Shown piece after piece: positions 44,390 to 53,772 of a stretch of DNA of 64,000 bases (its first letter is position 1; each line of letters starts with the position of its first letter). Position numbers and translations under genes: made by a program. Source of the DNA: Sphingomonas glacialis (GTDB taxonomy: Bacteria; Pseudomonadota; Alphaproteobacteria; Sphingomonadales; Sphingomonadaceae); the NCBI RefSeq assembly GCF_006439055.1, contig NZ_RCZC01000004.1:192242-256241 (forward strand), read 5' to 3'. A model generated the notes under the pieces. It did no database searches. It worked only from the letters and a program-made list of their open reading frames with translations, and had not been told where the DNA came from.

Positions 44390-45870
44390 GCGGCCAGTCC
44401 TGTTTCGGTGCGGGTGCCGCTTGCCAGCTGGATCAGGGCGGCCTCGTCGAGCGTGGCGGGGTCGGCGATCTCGGCCGACACCGCGCCGTCGCGTAAGATC
44501 AGGATGCGATCGGAAATCGCGAGCAGTTCTTCGAATTCGGAGCTGACCAGCAGCACCGCGAGTCCCTCATCGGCGAGCCGGCGCACCGTGCGCAGAATGT
44601 CGATCCGCGCGCCGATGTCGATGCCGGCGGTCGGTTCGTCGAGCAGCACCACGCGCGTCTTGGGGGTGAGCCACTTGGCGAGCCCCACCTTCTGCGCATT
44701 GCCGCCCGACAGCTCGCTGACCAGCGCGTCGGGTCCGTCGGCCTTGATCGCCAGCGCCTCGATCGCGGTGCGGGCGGCGGCCGTTTCGCCGGCGCGGTCG
44801 AGCGTGTGGCGTTGCTGCGGCAGTGCGATGTTCTCGGCGATCGTCATCGTCGGGACGAAGCCCTGTTTCGCGCGGTCCTCGGGCACGAGCGCAATGCCGG
44901 CAGCAACCGCTTCGTCGGTGAACAGCGGCACGCGCCGGCCGTCGAGCGTGACGGTGCCGCGCGCTGCAGGATCGGCGCCGAAGATGGCGTGAAGCAATTC
45001 GCTTCGTCCGGAGCCGAGCATCCCCGCGATCCCGACGATCTCGCCGGCACGGACGCTGAGGCTGGTCGGCGCCAGGCGTCCAGGCGAACGCAACGCCTCG
45101 ACTTCAAGCAGCACCGGGCCGGGCGTCCGCATCTCGTGCCGCGCGAGCGCCGTGACCGAGCGCCCGGCAATGGCGGCGGCGATCGCGGCTTCGTCGAGCG
45201 TGGCGGTCTCGGCGTGGAGCACCGCGCGGCCATCGCGTAGCACGGTGACTTCATCGGTCAGCGCGAGGATCTCGTCGAGGAAGTGCGAAACGAACAGCAC
45301 GGCACGGCCGGCCGCGGCAAGCTGGCGGATCGTGCGATAGACCGTCTCGCGCTCGTCGCCGGCAAGCGCGGCGGTCGGTTCGTCCATGATGACGAGCGCG
45401 GGATCGCCGACCAAGGCTTGCGCGATCGCCACCATCTGGCGCGCGCCGATCGGCAGGTCGCCGACGATCTCGTCGAGCCCGAACGAGTGGCCGAGCATCG
45501 CCACGACCGCGGCGGCGCGCGCGCGCGCGGCGGCGTTGCGGCGTAGGCCGCCGCTTTGCTCTAGCAGGATATTGTCCGCCGCGCTCAGCGTCGGCACGAG
45601 CGGGATGTGCTGGTAGAGCGTGGCGATCCCCGCCGCGCGCGCGGCGCGTGGGTTGCTCCAACGCACCGGTTTTCCGCGCCACGCGATTGTGCCGCTGCTT
45701 GCGGGAATCGCGCCCGCCAGGATCTTGATCAGCGTCGATTTCCCGGCGCCATTCGCGCCGAGCAGTCCGTGGACGCGCCCCGGCTGCACCACCAGATCGA
45801 CCCCGCGCAGCGCGACGGTGCCATTGGGCCAGGTCTTCTCGACCCCGGCGAGGCTGAGGAGCGCTACCAT
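44386..45870 (-). CDS. RbsA/MglA-type tandem sugar ABC ATPase
   Basis: A 494-residue protein with two ABC domains in tandem. Domain 1 has Walker A GLLGANGAGKSTLIKIL, signature LPIGARQMVAIAQAL and Walker B LVIMDEPTAALAGDE. Domain 2 has the degenerate Walker A normal in this family (GIAGMLGSGRSELLHAI), signature VSELSGGNAQKVGLAKWL and Walker B VVLLDEPTAGIDIG. It drives carbohydrate import of the CUT2 class. ATG 45870 overlaps the stop of the binding-protein gene by seven bases, the same pattern of tight coupling as elsewhere in this operon. Confidence 0.94.
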   Translation of the reverse strand: MVALLSLAGVEKTWPNGTVALRGVDLVVQPGRVHGLLGANGAGKSTLIKILAGAIPASSGTIAWRGKPVRWSNPRAARAAGIATLYQHIPLVPTLSAADNILLEQSGGLRRNAAARARAAAVVAMLGHSFGLDEIVGDLPIGARQMVAIAQALVGDPALVIMDEPTAALAGDERETVYRTIRQLAAAGRAVLFVSHFLDEILALTDEVTVLRDGRAVLHAETATLDEAAIAAAIAGRSVTALARHEMRTPGPVLLEVEALRSPGRLAPTSLSVRAGEIVGIAGMLGSGRSELLHAIFGADPAARGTVTLDGRRVPLFTDEAVAAGIALVPEDRAKQGFVPTMTIAENIALPQQRHTLDRAGETAAARTAIEALAIKADGPDALVSELSGGNAQKVGLAKWLTPKTRVVLLDEPTAGIDIGARIDILRTVRRLADEGLAVLLVSSEFEELLAISDRILILRDGAVSAEIADPATLDEAALIQLASGTRTETGLAA

Positions 45871-46859
45871 TGCCCGACGCACGCATCGACGCTGGCGCGG
45901 GTGACGGCGGGGATCGGATAGGTGCGGAAGCGCGGGCCGCCATCCTCGTGCAGCGCCTGGAAGGCGAGCGCGCCGAGCGCCTCGGGCTTGAAGCACACCG
46001 TTCCGTCGACCGCGCCGGCCTTGATCGAGGCGATCGCGAGCTTCGACCCGCCGACGCCGATCAGCCGCGCGGGCGACCCCGCCGCGCGGACGGCGCGGGC
46101 GCAGCCGATCACCATGTCGTCGGCTTCGCTGTAGAACAGGTCGATGCCGGGCTGGGCGGCGAGGATGTTCTGGCATGCCGCTTCACCGCCTTCGCTGGTC
46201 CAGTTGCCCGGCTGCGCCGCGACGATCGCGTAGCGGGCGCCAGCGGCATCGAGTGCCTGGCGGAAACCACGTGCGCGCTGCTCGACTTCGGGAAAGCCTG
46301 CCGCGCCCTCGATCACCGCGATCCGCGCAGGGCGGCCCGCCGGCAGCAGCCGTGCGGCAAGCGTTCCAGCCGCGCGCCCGGCCGCAACTTCGTCCTGCGA
46401 GGCGAGCGCGACCAGCCCGGGATAGACATCCTCGACTTTCCGCGTGCGCGGGTTGCCGACCAAAGCCGCGACCGCCGCGATCGGCACGCCGCCGCGCTGC
46501 GCGCGCGCGACCCAGCCTTGCGCCACCACCGAATCGAGCGGCATCACCGCGATGCCGGCGACGTGCTGGGCGATCAGATCGTCGATATCGTTCGCCTGTT
46601 TCTGCACGTCGCCCTTGGCGTCGAGCACGATCGCCGTCGCGCCCGCGCGGGCCGCGGCATCGCTGAAGCCCTTGGCGATCGCCGCGGCGAACGGGAAGCT
46701 GAGGCCGACGGTCGACAGGCCGTAACGCGGACCGCCGCTCTTTACCGCCGCGACGACGCCATTCTCCGCCCGCGCCGCGCTGCGCACGCCGATCACCGAC
46801 GCGATCGCGACGATCGCGACCAGTACGCTCAGCACAGCGGGGAGGGGGCGCCAGCGCAT
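45864..46859 (-). CDS. Periplasmic RbsB-like sugar-binding protein
   Basis: A 331-residue Peripla_BP_4-type protein with an N-terminal hydrophobic leader (AVLSVLVAIVAIASVIGVRS) that exports or anchors it. The two-lobed fold shows RYGLSTVGLSFPFAAAIAKG, QKQANDIDDLIAQHVAGIAV and ARIAVIEGAAGFPEVEQRARG. It captures a monosaccharide for the CUT2 transporter encoded by the next two genes. Given the glycosidases downstream, fucose, galactose, arabinose or apiose are candidates; apiose-binding proteins of this class are known. It follows MaoC by four bases. Confidence 0.88.
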   Translation of the reverse strand: MRWRPLPAVLSVLVAIVAIASVIGVRSAARAENGVVAAVKSGGPRYGLSTVGLSFPFAAAIAKGFSDAAARAGATAIVLDAKGDVQKQANDIDDLIAQHVAGIAVMPLDSVVAQGWVARAQRGGVPIAAVAALVGNPRTRKVEDVYPGLVALASQDEVAAGRAAGTLAARLLPAGRPARIAVIEGAAGFPEVEQRARGFRQALDAAGARYAIVAAQPGNWTSEGGEAACQNILAAQPGIDLFYSEADDMVIGCARAVRAAGSPARLIGVGGSKLAIASIKAGAVDGTVCFKPEALGALAFQALHEDGGPRFRTYPIPAVTRASVDACVGQW

Positions 46860-46863
46860 CGGT

Positions 46864-47313
46864 TCAGGCGACCGGGCGCCGGTCGACGAGGTAGAGATGC
46901 TCGCACGCCAGCACGGTCTCGCCGCGCTGGTTGCGGATGTCGACCGCTTCAGTCACGACGCCTTGCGCAATACGCTTGGCGTGATCGCGCTTGGCGGCGA
47001 TGCGAGTGATCGTGGTAAGCGTATCGCCGATATGCACCGGTCGGATGAAGCGCAGCCGGTCATAGCCATAGGACATGGCGTGCGGATTGATCGTCGTCGC
47101 GGTGAGCCCGATGCCGATCGCGAACACCATCGTGCCGTGCGCGATGCGCTGGCCGATCTCCTGCGTCTTGCACCATTCGGCATCCATGTGATGCGGAAAG
47201 AAATCGCCGGTATGGCCGGCATGGACGACGAAATCGGTCTCGGTAATCGTCCGACCGAAGCTCGTTCGTTCCGATCCGATTTCATAGTCCTCGAAATGCT
47301 GCGGGACGATCAT
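46864..47313 (-). CDS. MaoC-like hotdog (R)-specific enoyl-CoA hydratase
   Basis: A 149-residue hotdog-fold hydratase; ATG 47313 forms ATGA with the CoA-transferase stop. The catalytic Asp and His lie in [17 protein letters not shown], corresponding to the hydratase-2 pattern D-x-N-P-x-H with Phe in place of Asn. [18 protein letters not shown] and [15 protein letters not shown] are typical. It should add or remove water on a CoA thioester. The pairing with a class III CoA-transferase resembles mesaconyl/methylmalyl-type systems, so a branched dicarboxylic or hydroxy acid may be activated and hydrated. It sits directly before the sugar importer. Confidence 0.85.
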   Translation of the reverse strand: MIVPQHFEDYEIGSERTSFGRTITETDFVVHAGHTGDFFPHHMDAEWCKTQEIGQRIAHGTMVFAIGIGLTATTINPHAMSYGYDRLRFIRPVHIGDTLTTITRIAAKRDHAKRIAQGVVTEAVDIRNQRGETVLACEHLYLVDRRPVA

Positions 47314-48488
47314 GCGGCGAGTTCCTGGTCGATGGTGGGGCCGTTCGCGCCGAGCCGGGGGGCCGCGCGCGGGGATGTGAGGATCGCGCCGTCGATCCGG
47401 ATCGGGCAGCGCGTGGTCAGCATGGTAGCCCCATCCGAAGCGGCGATCGACTGGGTCGCGCCGAGTGCCGCGAAGGCGGGTTCGGACATCAGCGCAGGCC
47501 AGTCGAGCACAGGCGCGCACCAGATGCCGGCGGGTTCGAGGATCGCCAGCCAATGCTGCGTGTCGCGCGCGGCGAGGTGATCGCGAAGCAAGGCCTTGAT
47601 CGCGTCGCGCTCGACATACCAGGTATCGGGCGCGAAATCGGCGAGTTCGGGCAGGCCGAGCAACTCGCCGAGCCGATCGACCGGTGCCATCGCCAACGCG
47701 ATATGCCCGTCGGCGGTGGCATAAAGCCCATATGGCGCGGCAAGATAGACGTTGCCGTTGGCGACGATGCTGCGCTCGGGCATCGGCTCTGCGCGGTTAA
47801 GATGGACCGAGAGGTGTTCGAACTGCAGGTCGATCGCAGCTTCCATCAGGCTGACATCCACCCGCCCTCCGCGCGAAGTTACGCCGCGCCGCACCAGCAG
47901 CGCGAGGATTCCCTGGCACAGTTGCGCGCCCGCCATCATGTCGGTGATCGACAGGCCGGCGGGCACCGGCGGGTCCCCGGCATCGCCCGACAGCCATGCG
48001 ATGCCCGACAGCGCCTGCACGAGCAAATCCTGCCCGGGCCGGTCGCGCCACGGCCCCTCGGGGCCATAGCCACTGACACCAGCATAGATCAGTCGCGGAT
48101 TGAGCGCGCGGACCGCATCCCAACCGAGCCCGAGCCGCTCCATGATGCCGGGCCGGAAATTATGGATCAGCACGTCCGCACGCGCGACGAGTCGAAGCAC
48201 CGCGGCGAAATCGTCGGGATGTTTGAGATCGGCCGCGTAGCTTTCCTTGCCGCGGTTGATCGTGTGGAACAGCGCGCTCGCGCCGTCGAACCCGACACCC
48301 GCGAGGAACAACGCGCGACTGGCATCGCCGCCGTCGCGCCGCTCGATCTTGATCACGCGGGCGCCGAGATCGGCCAGGCGCAAGGCACAGGAAGGGCCGG
48401 CAAGAAACTGGCTGAAATCGAGGATGGTCAGGCCTGCCAGCGGCAACCCGTCGGGGCTCGCTGCATCGGCCCGTTGCTCCGTCTCCAA
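47310..48488 (-). CDS. Class III CoA-transferase, CaiB/BaiF family (copy 1)
   Basis: A 392-residue CoA-transferase. [60 protein letters not shown] and [20 protein letters not shown] follow the family; the Asp of the last motif corresponds to the catalytic Asp that forms the anhydride. It moves CoA between carboxylic acids. It is the first gene of the long minus-strand operon and is unusual in a monosaccharide uptake operon. The ATG is followed by a short variable leader. A paralogue lies at 54869. The acid substrate is unknown. Confidence 0.88.
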   Translation of the reverse strand: METEQRADAASPDGLPLAGLTILDFSQFLAGPSCALRLADLGARVIKIERRDGGDASRALFLAGVGFDGASALFHTINRGKESYAADLKHPDDFAAVLRLVARADVLIHNFRPGIMERLGLGWDAVRALNPRLIYAGVSGYGPEGPWRDRPGQDLLVQALSGIAWLSGDAGDPPVPAGLSITDMMAGAQLCQGILALLVRRGVTSRGGRVDVSLMEAAIDLQFEHLSVHLNRAEPMPERSIVANGNVYLAAPYGLYATADGHIALAMAPVDRLGELLGLPELADFAPDTWYVERDAIKALLRDHLAARDTQHWLAILEPAGIWCAPVLDWPALMSEPAFAALGATQSIAASDGATMLTTRCPIRIDGAILTSPRAAPRLGANGPTIDQELAA

Positions 48489-48604
48489 GCGGCTACCCTT
48501 ATCTTGTTATTGTCTGCGAGGGATATTCCCACACGCTATTGTTGCGGCTATGGCGAGTCAATCGGATTTTATATATGAACCGAATGTTTGCAGAGGAATA
48601 AGAC
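48489..48604. promoter_or_regulatory. Divergent promoter region between CoA-transferase and signal-less binding-fold gene
   Basis: These 116 bases separate two divergent operons. A stretch TTTTATATATGAACC (about 48567-48581) is AT-rich against the GC background and should hold promoter elements for the plus-strand genes, followed by AGAGGA before the ATG. ATTGTTGCGG upstream may be a -35, but the spacing is not ideal. No clear palindrome was found. Confidence 0.4.
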
Positions 48605-49714
48605 ATGCGCGGCATGACCTGGGATCATCCACGAGGATTCGATCCGCTTGTCGCCGCCGCGGCGCTCTGGGAAACGCAGACTGGCCAGCAGATCGTCTGG
48701 GACCGTCGCTCGTTACAGGACTTCGAGACCTATCCGGTCGAGGAACTCGCGCGAAGCTATGATCTGATCGTTATCGATCATCCGCATGTCGGGCAGGTCG
48801 CGGAGACCGGGTGCCTCGTCGCGCTCGACCAGGTGATCGACGCGCCGACGCTCGCAGAAATCGCCGACGGTTCGGTCGGCGGTTCGTACGAAAGCTATCG
48901 TTGGGCGGGGCATCAATGGGCGCTGCCGATCGACGCAGCAGCGCAGGTCCAGGCGTGGGCGCCCGACCGCATCGCCGCGCCGGTCGCCGACTGGAACGCG
49001 CTGGCTGCGCTCGCCGGGGCCGGCCGCGTCGCGCTGCCGCTGCGGCCGCCGCACAGCCTGATGAGCCTGTTCACGCTGTGCGGCCTGCTCGGCATCACGC
49101 TCGACGGAGCGAGCGATCGTCTGTTCCCCGACGACGCGGCACGCGCCTACGTGGCGCTCGACACGCTCGCCGCGCAGCTCGATCCCATCGCTTACGATAT
49201 GGACCCGATCGCGATGCTCGAGGAGATGGCGCGGCCCGGCGCGACGCTCGCCGTGGCGCCGCTGATCTACGGCTATGTCAGCTATGCAGTGACCGGCTTC
49301 CGGTCGCAGACCGTGCGCTTCGCCGACATTCCGACGCTCGGGTTCGGGCCGCGCGGATCGGCGCTGGGCGGGACGGGGATCGCGGTATCGGCCTATGGCA
49401 GCGATCCGGTCGCCGCGGCGCGCTTCGCGGGCTGGATTGCCAGTGGCGCCCCCCAGCGCGACGTGGTCGCAGCGCACGGTGGCCAGCCGGCGCACGCCAC
49501 CGCCTGGGCGGCCGACAGCGCAAACGCCATGACGCACGATTTCTACCGCGCGACACGCAGGACGCTCGACCTGGCGTGGCTGCGGCCGCGGCATAGCGGG
49601 TACATGACGTTCCAGCATGCCGCATCAGAACGGCTCAACGCCGCGCTCCGCCACCGCGAGCCCGCCACCGAAGCGATCGCGGCGCTCAATCGTCTTTACA
49701 GCGCGAGCCGCTGA
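48605..49714 (+). CDS. Solute-binding-fold protein without signal peptide, MTWDHPRGF type
   Basis: A 369-residue protein related to family 1 solute-binding proteins (GYVSYAVTGFRSQTVRFADI, GLPT-like linker, CLVALDQVID). An in-frame TAA at 48599-48601, six to four bases before the ATG, and a good AGAGGA site fix the start, so it has no signal peptide and no lipid anchor. The N-terminus MRGMTWDHPRGFDPLVAAAA and YDLIVIDHPHVGQV are shared by a family that I recall annotated as extracellular binding proteins near CaiB and MaoC genes. The product should be cytoplasmic. Divergent from the CoA-transferase and followed by GH106. Function unknown. Confidence 0.78.
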   Translation: MRGMTWDHPRGFDPLVAAAALWETQTGQQIVWDRRSLQDFETYPVEELARSYDLIVIDHPHVGQVAETGCLVALDQVIDAPTLAEIADGSVGGSYESYRWAGHQWALPIDAAAQVQAWAPDRIAAPVADWNALAALAGAGRVALPLRPPHSLMSLFTLCGLLGITLDGASDRLFPDDAARAYVALDTLAAQLDPIAYDMDPIAMLEEMARPGATLAVAPLIYGYVSYAVTGFRSQTVRFADIPTLGFGPRGSALGGTGIAVSAYGSDPVAAARFAGWIASGAPQRDVVAAHGGQPAHATAWAADSANAMTHDFYRATRRTLDLAWLRPRHSGYMTFQHAASERLNAALRHREPATEAIAALNRLYSASR

Positions 49715-49740
49715 CCATCCTGTCCTCCGGGAGATACCTG

Positions 49741-52700
49741 ATGACTCGTCGCCTCCTTGCCCTTTCGACCGGCGTAGCCCTTGCTGGCCTGTGTGCTTCC
49801 GCAGCCTGGGCCGACGATGCGACGCCGATGCTGCCCAACCCCGCCGATTTCCAAACCCCGCCCGCCGAGGCGCGCCCAAAGACGCTCTATTTCTGGATGA
49901 ATGGCAACGTCACGCGCGAGGGGATCGATGCCGATCTCGCCGCGATGCGCGCGGCCGGGCTGGGCGGGGTGCTCGCCTTCGACGGCAGCAGCGACATTCC
50001 CAAGGGACCGGTCGACTATCTCAGCCCACAGTGGCTCGACCTGATGACACACATGATGAAGCGCGGCGGCGAACTCGGCCTGACGGTGGCGATGCAGAAC
50101 GCACCTGGCTGGTCGTCGAGCGGCGGGCCGTGGATCAGCCCGGCGCAGGCGATGCAGCAGATCGTGTGGACCGAGACAACGCTCGACGGCGGGCGATCGG
50201 TGGTGACGCATCTGCCGCAGCCCTACACCAAGCTCGGCTTCTATCGTGACGCGGTGATCGTTGCGTTTCCTGCCTCGGTCGGTGACGAGAGCGTATGGCG
50301 CGATGCGGTCGTCGGGATGACGGTCGGCGGTCGGGCGGTTGCTACCGCCACGCTGGTCGATCGCGACCTTCATTCGACCGTGGGGATCGCGCCCGATGCG
50401 CCGCTGGTGATCGAAACCAAGGCCGGCTTCGCCGCGCAGGCGGTGACGCTCTACGCCGACAAGGAGCAGCCTTCGTTCAGCGCGACGATCGAGGCGTCGG
50501 ACGACGGCGCGCACTGGCGCCCAATCACGCGCGTCACGGTCGGCGCCGAACGCGGGATCGAGGCGCCGGGCTCGGCCAATTTCGCAGGCGTTCGCGCCCG
50601 CTATTTCCGCGTGACGCCGACGACCAAAACGAAGCTAGCCGAGGCATTCTTCTACGCCACGCCGCGCATCGCCGATTGGGATGCCAAGGCCGAGCATAAT
50701 TTCCGCGCCGCGCCCACCGCAGGGCAAGTCGTGGACGGGGATGCGATCGATCCCAAGCGCATCATCGATCTGACAAGCAAGGTCTCCGCGGACGGTACCC
50801 TCACCTGGCACGCGCCAAAGGGCCGCTGGACGGTGCTGCGCCTCGGCCACACCCCGACCGCCAAGCTCAATGTCGCAGCCTCGGACTCGGGGCGCGGGCT
50901 TGAGGTCGACAAGTTCGACGCCGCCGCGGTCGACCACCAGTTCGACAGCAGCATCGCACGCGTCCTCGCCGCCGCCGATCCGGAAGCGCGGAAAGCGTTC
51001 AAGCGCATCGAAATCGACAGCTATGAGGCCGGGCTGCAGAATTGGAGCGAAGGCGTGCCGGCCGCCTTTGCCAAGCGCAACGGCTATGCGCTGACGAAGT
51101 TCGCCCCTGCACTGGCCGGGCGCGTCGTCGGCAGCCGCGACACGTCGGACCGCTTCCTGTTCGATTTCCGCCGCGCGCTCGCCGACCTGATGGCCGACAA
51201 TTATTACGGCCGGATGGAGCAGCGCGTTCGTGCCGCCGGGCTCGAATTCACGGTCGAAGGCTATGGCCCCGGGCCGTTCGACGAGCTGCAGGTATCAGGC
51301 CGCGTGCAGTATCCGATGACCGAATTCTGGACGCGCACGCCGTGGACCGACAATCGCTCGGTCAAGATGGTGAGCTCGGCCGCGCACGTTTATGGCAAGG
51401 ACTTGGTCGCAGCCGAGGCGTTTACCGGCGAGGCGCAGACGAGCCGCTGGTCCGATTACCCCTACGCCATGACGGCGCTCGGCAATCTGATGTTCGCACA
51501 AGGCGTAAACCGCCTGTATTTCCACCGCTACGCGATGCAGCCCAACCCCAAGGCGGCGCCCGGCATGACGATGGGCCCGTGGGGCATCAACCTCGACGCC
51601 AGCAACACCTGGTTCAAGTCGGCGCGGCCGTGGCTCGATACGCTCGCGCGCAGCCAGTATCTGCTCGGGCTCGGCCACCACGCTGCCGATGTGCTGTACT
51701 TCGTCGGCGAGGACAGCCCCAACCAGGCTGAGTATATCCGGCCCGACATCTCGCCCGACAGCAATCCCCGGATCGGCACGCATTTCACCCCCGCCATGCC
51801 CGCCGGTTATCAGTACGATTTCGTCAATGCCGAGGTCTTGCTCAAATCGGTCGAGATCAAGGACGGCCGGATCGTGCTTCCCAGTGGCGCCAGCTATCGT
51901 CTGCTCGTCCTGCCCGACCATCTGTCGGGCATGACGCGCGAGCTTGCCGACCGGCTGCACGATCTCGTGGCGCGCGGCATGGTCGTGCTGGGCGAACGTC
52001 CGCGCCAATCGCTGTCGCTCGCCGGCGGCGCGCAAGGCGAAGCGGCGTTCCGCGCCGATCTGGACGCGGTATGGGGCGATGGCTCCGCCCCACGCACGCT
52101 CGGCAAGGGCAAGGCTTATCCGACCGGCACGATCGCTGGCGTGCTAAGCGAGCTCGGCGCCGGCCTCGATGCCGATTGCCGCACGCGTTCGCCCGATGGG
52201 CAAGTCGTGTGGCAGCATCGTTCGCTTGGCGACGGCGACATGTATTTCGTCGCCAACCGCCAGCGTCGCGCCGAAACGGTGACGTGCAGCTTCCGAGTCG
52301 CCGGCAAGACGCCCGAACTGTGGAATCCCGAAGACGGTTCGGTCGTCACCCCGGCACTGTTCGACGGCAGCGGCGGCCGGACGCGCGTCTCGTTCACGCT
52401 CGATCCCGCCGGATCGACGTTCGTGATGTTGCGCAAGCCGGCCGCGCCCGGCGCGACCTGGATTACGCGCAACGGCACGCGTGTGGCCGATCTCGGCGCG
52501 CCCGCCACAGCTCCGGCGGCGGCGCCCGCCGACACCTTCACGCTGTCGCTCTGGGCCAAGCCCGATATCGACCTGCGGCTGATGCCGTCCGAAAAGACCG
52601 AAGGTCGCATCAACGAGACCGGCAAGTTCTATGTCGTGCCGGCGCGCTCGGGCGCGGATATGCACGGGGCGGGGACCGCGGTTGCCGGGCTCGCGGTCGG

Positions 52701-53769
52701 GCGCAACGGTGCCTATGCGATCGAGCGCGTCTCGCCCGACGTCGCGCCCGCTGTGCTCGTGTCCCACCAGCCGATCGCCGGTTGGACGCATTTTGCCCTA
52801 GTGTACGACCATGGCATGCCGAGCCTTTATATCGGTGGCAAGCTCGTCCGCACCGGGCTCAAGAGCGGGCGGACGGTGTTCGCCGGTGGCAGCGATGCCC
52901 CGTCGCCGAGCGGCGTCACCTATTTCTTCGAGGGTGACGACAGCCCGCTGGAGACCGTGCCGCGAGCGCTGTCGACGGGCGAGATTGCGGCGATCGCCGC
53001 CAAGGGGCCGCCAGCGCCCGTAATCGCCGTGTCGCCGGTCGAGATCGAGCGTACCTCCACCGGATTGCACGCACTGGCGTTCGAAAACGGGCGCTACGCG
53101 CTCGATACCGGCCAAGCGTTCACCGCGACCGTACCGGCGCCGGTGACGATTGGGGGCGCGTGGAACGTGGCGTTCGAGCCGGGCCGTGGCGCGCCCGCAC
53201 GGACGGTCCTGCCGCGCCTGGCCTCGCTCAGCCGCAATGCCGATCCCGCCATTCGCTATTTCGCCGGAACCGCGACCTATACGCGACAGATCTCGGTGCC
53301 CGCCTCAACGCTTAAGGCCGGACGCCGGACCTATCTCGACCTCGGCCGCGTCGAAGTGCTCGCGCATGTCGTCGTCAACGGACATGATCTCGGCACTATG
53401 TGGAAGGCGCCGTTCCGCGTCGACATCACCGACGCGGTGAAGCCTGGCGTAAACGCGGTCTCGATCGCCGTCACCAGCCTGTGGCCCAACCGCCTGATCG
53501 GCGACGCACAGCGGCCCGATCCCTATCCTCGCGTCGACACCGAATGGCCGATCGGCGAGCGCTTCGCGGCCGACGGCAAGAAGACCGACGTGATGGCACA
53601 AAAGCTCATCACGCTACCCGACTGGTATCACGCCGGCAAAGCCAAGCCCGATGACGGGCGGGTGGGCTTCTCGACGTGGAACTTCTTCCAGAAGGACGAG
53701 CCCCTGCTCGACTCAGGGCTGCTTGGTCCGGTGCGGCTGGTGTTCGCCGACGAGATCAGCATGCCGTAA
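49741..53769 (+). CDS. Secreted GH106 alpha-L-rhamnosidase, very large
   Basis: A 1342-residue enzyme with signal peptide ending ASAAWA and GGGAGAT upstream of the ATG. The GH106 N-terminal barrel shows TLYFWMNGNVTREGIDADLA, GLGGVLAFDGSSDIPKGPVD, MQNAPGWSSSGGPW, then EIDSYEAGLQNWSEGVP and FTVEGYGPGPFDELQV with the conserved Glu residues, as in rhamnosidases that attack rhamnogalacturonan. Around residues 925-1080 there is a LamG/concanavalin-like insertion (FTLSLWAKPDIDLRLM, GWTHFALVYDHGMPSLYIGG), perhaps a carbohydrate-binding domain. The end is a GH2-like galactose-binding sandwich. It ends 3 bases from a convergent gene. Confidence 0.9.
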   Translation: MTRRLLALSTGVALAGLCASAAWADDATPMLPNPADFQTPPAEARPKTLYFWMNGNVTREGIDADLAAMRAAGLGGVLAFDGSSDIPKGPVDYLSPQWLDLMTHMMKRGGELGLTVAMQNAPGWSSSGGPWISPAQAMQQIVWTETTLDGGRSVVTHLPQPYTKLGFYRDAVIVAFPASVGDESVWRDAVVGMTVGGRAVATATLVDRDLHSTVGIAPDAPLVIETKAGFAAQAVTLYADKEQPSFSATIEASDDGAHWRPITRVTVGAERGIEAPGSANFAGVRARYFRVTPTTKTKLAEAFFYATPRIADWDAKAEHNFRAAPTAGQVVDGDAIDPKRIIDLTSKVSADGTLTWHAPKGRWTVLRLGHTPTAKLNVAASDSGRGLEVDKFDAAAVDHQFDSSIARVLAAADPEARKAFKRIEIDSYEAGLQNWSEGVPAAFAKRNGYALTKFAPALAGRVVGSRDTSDRFLFDFRRALADLMADNYYGRMEQRVRAAGLEFTVEGYGPGPFDELQVSGRVQYPMTEFWTRTPWTDNRSVKMVSSAAHVYGKDLVAAEAFTGEAQTSRWSDYPYAMTALGNLMFAQGVNRLYFHRYAMQPNPKAAPGMTMGPWGINLDASNTWFKSARPWLDTLARSQYLLGLGHHAADVLYFVGEDSPNQAEYIRPDISPDSNPRIGTHFTPAMPAGYQYDFVNAEVLLKSVEIKDGRIVLPSGASYRLLVLPDHLSGMTRELADRLHDLVARGMVVLGERPRQSLSLAGGAQGEAAFRADLDAVWGDGSAPRTLGKGKAYPTGTIAGVLSELGAGLDADCRTRSPDGQVVWQHRSLGDGDMYFVANRQRRAETVTCSFRVAGKTPELWNPEDGSVVTPALFDGSGGRTRVSFTLDPAGSTFVMLRKPAAPGATWITRNGTRVADLGAPATAPAAAPADTFTLSLWAKPDIDLRLMPSEKTEGRINETGKFYVVPARSGADMHGAGTAVAGLAVGRNGAYAIERVSPDVAPAVLVSHQPIAGWTHFALVYDHGMPSLYIGGKLVRTGLKSGRTVFAGGSDAPSPSGVTYFFEGDDSPLETVPRALSTGEIAAIAAKGPPAPVIAVSPVEIERTSTGLHALAFENGRYALDTGQAFTATVPAPVTIGGAWNVAFEPGRGAPARTVLPRLASLSRNADPAIRYFAGTATYTRQISVPASTLKAGRRTYLDLGRVEVLAHVVVNGHDLGTMWKAPFRVDITDAVKPGVNAVSIAVTSLWPNRLIGDAQRPDPYPRVDTEWPIGERFAADGKKTDVMAQKLITLPDWYHAGKAKPDDGRVGFSTWNFFQKDEPLLDSGLLGPVRLVFADEISMP

Positions 53770-53772
53770 CCT

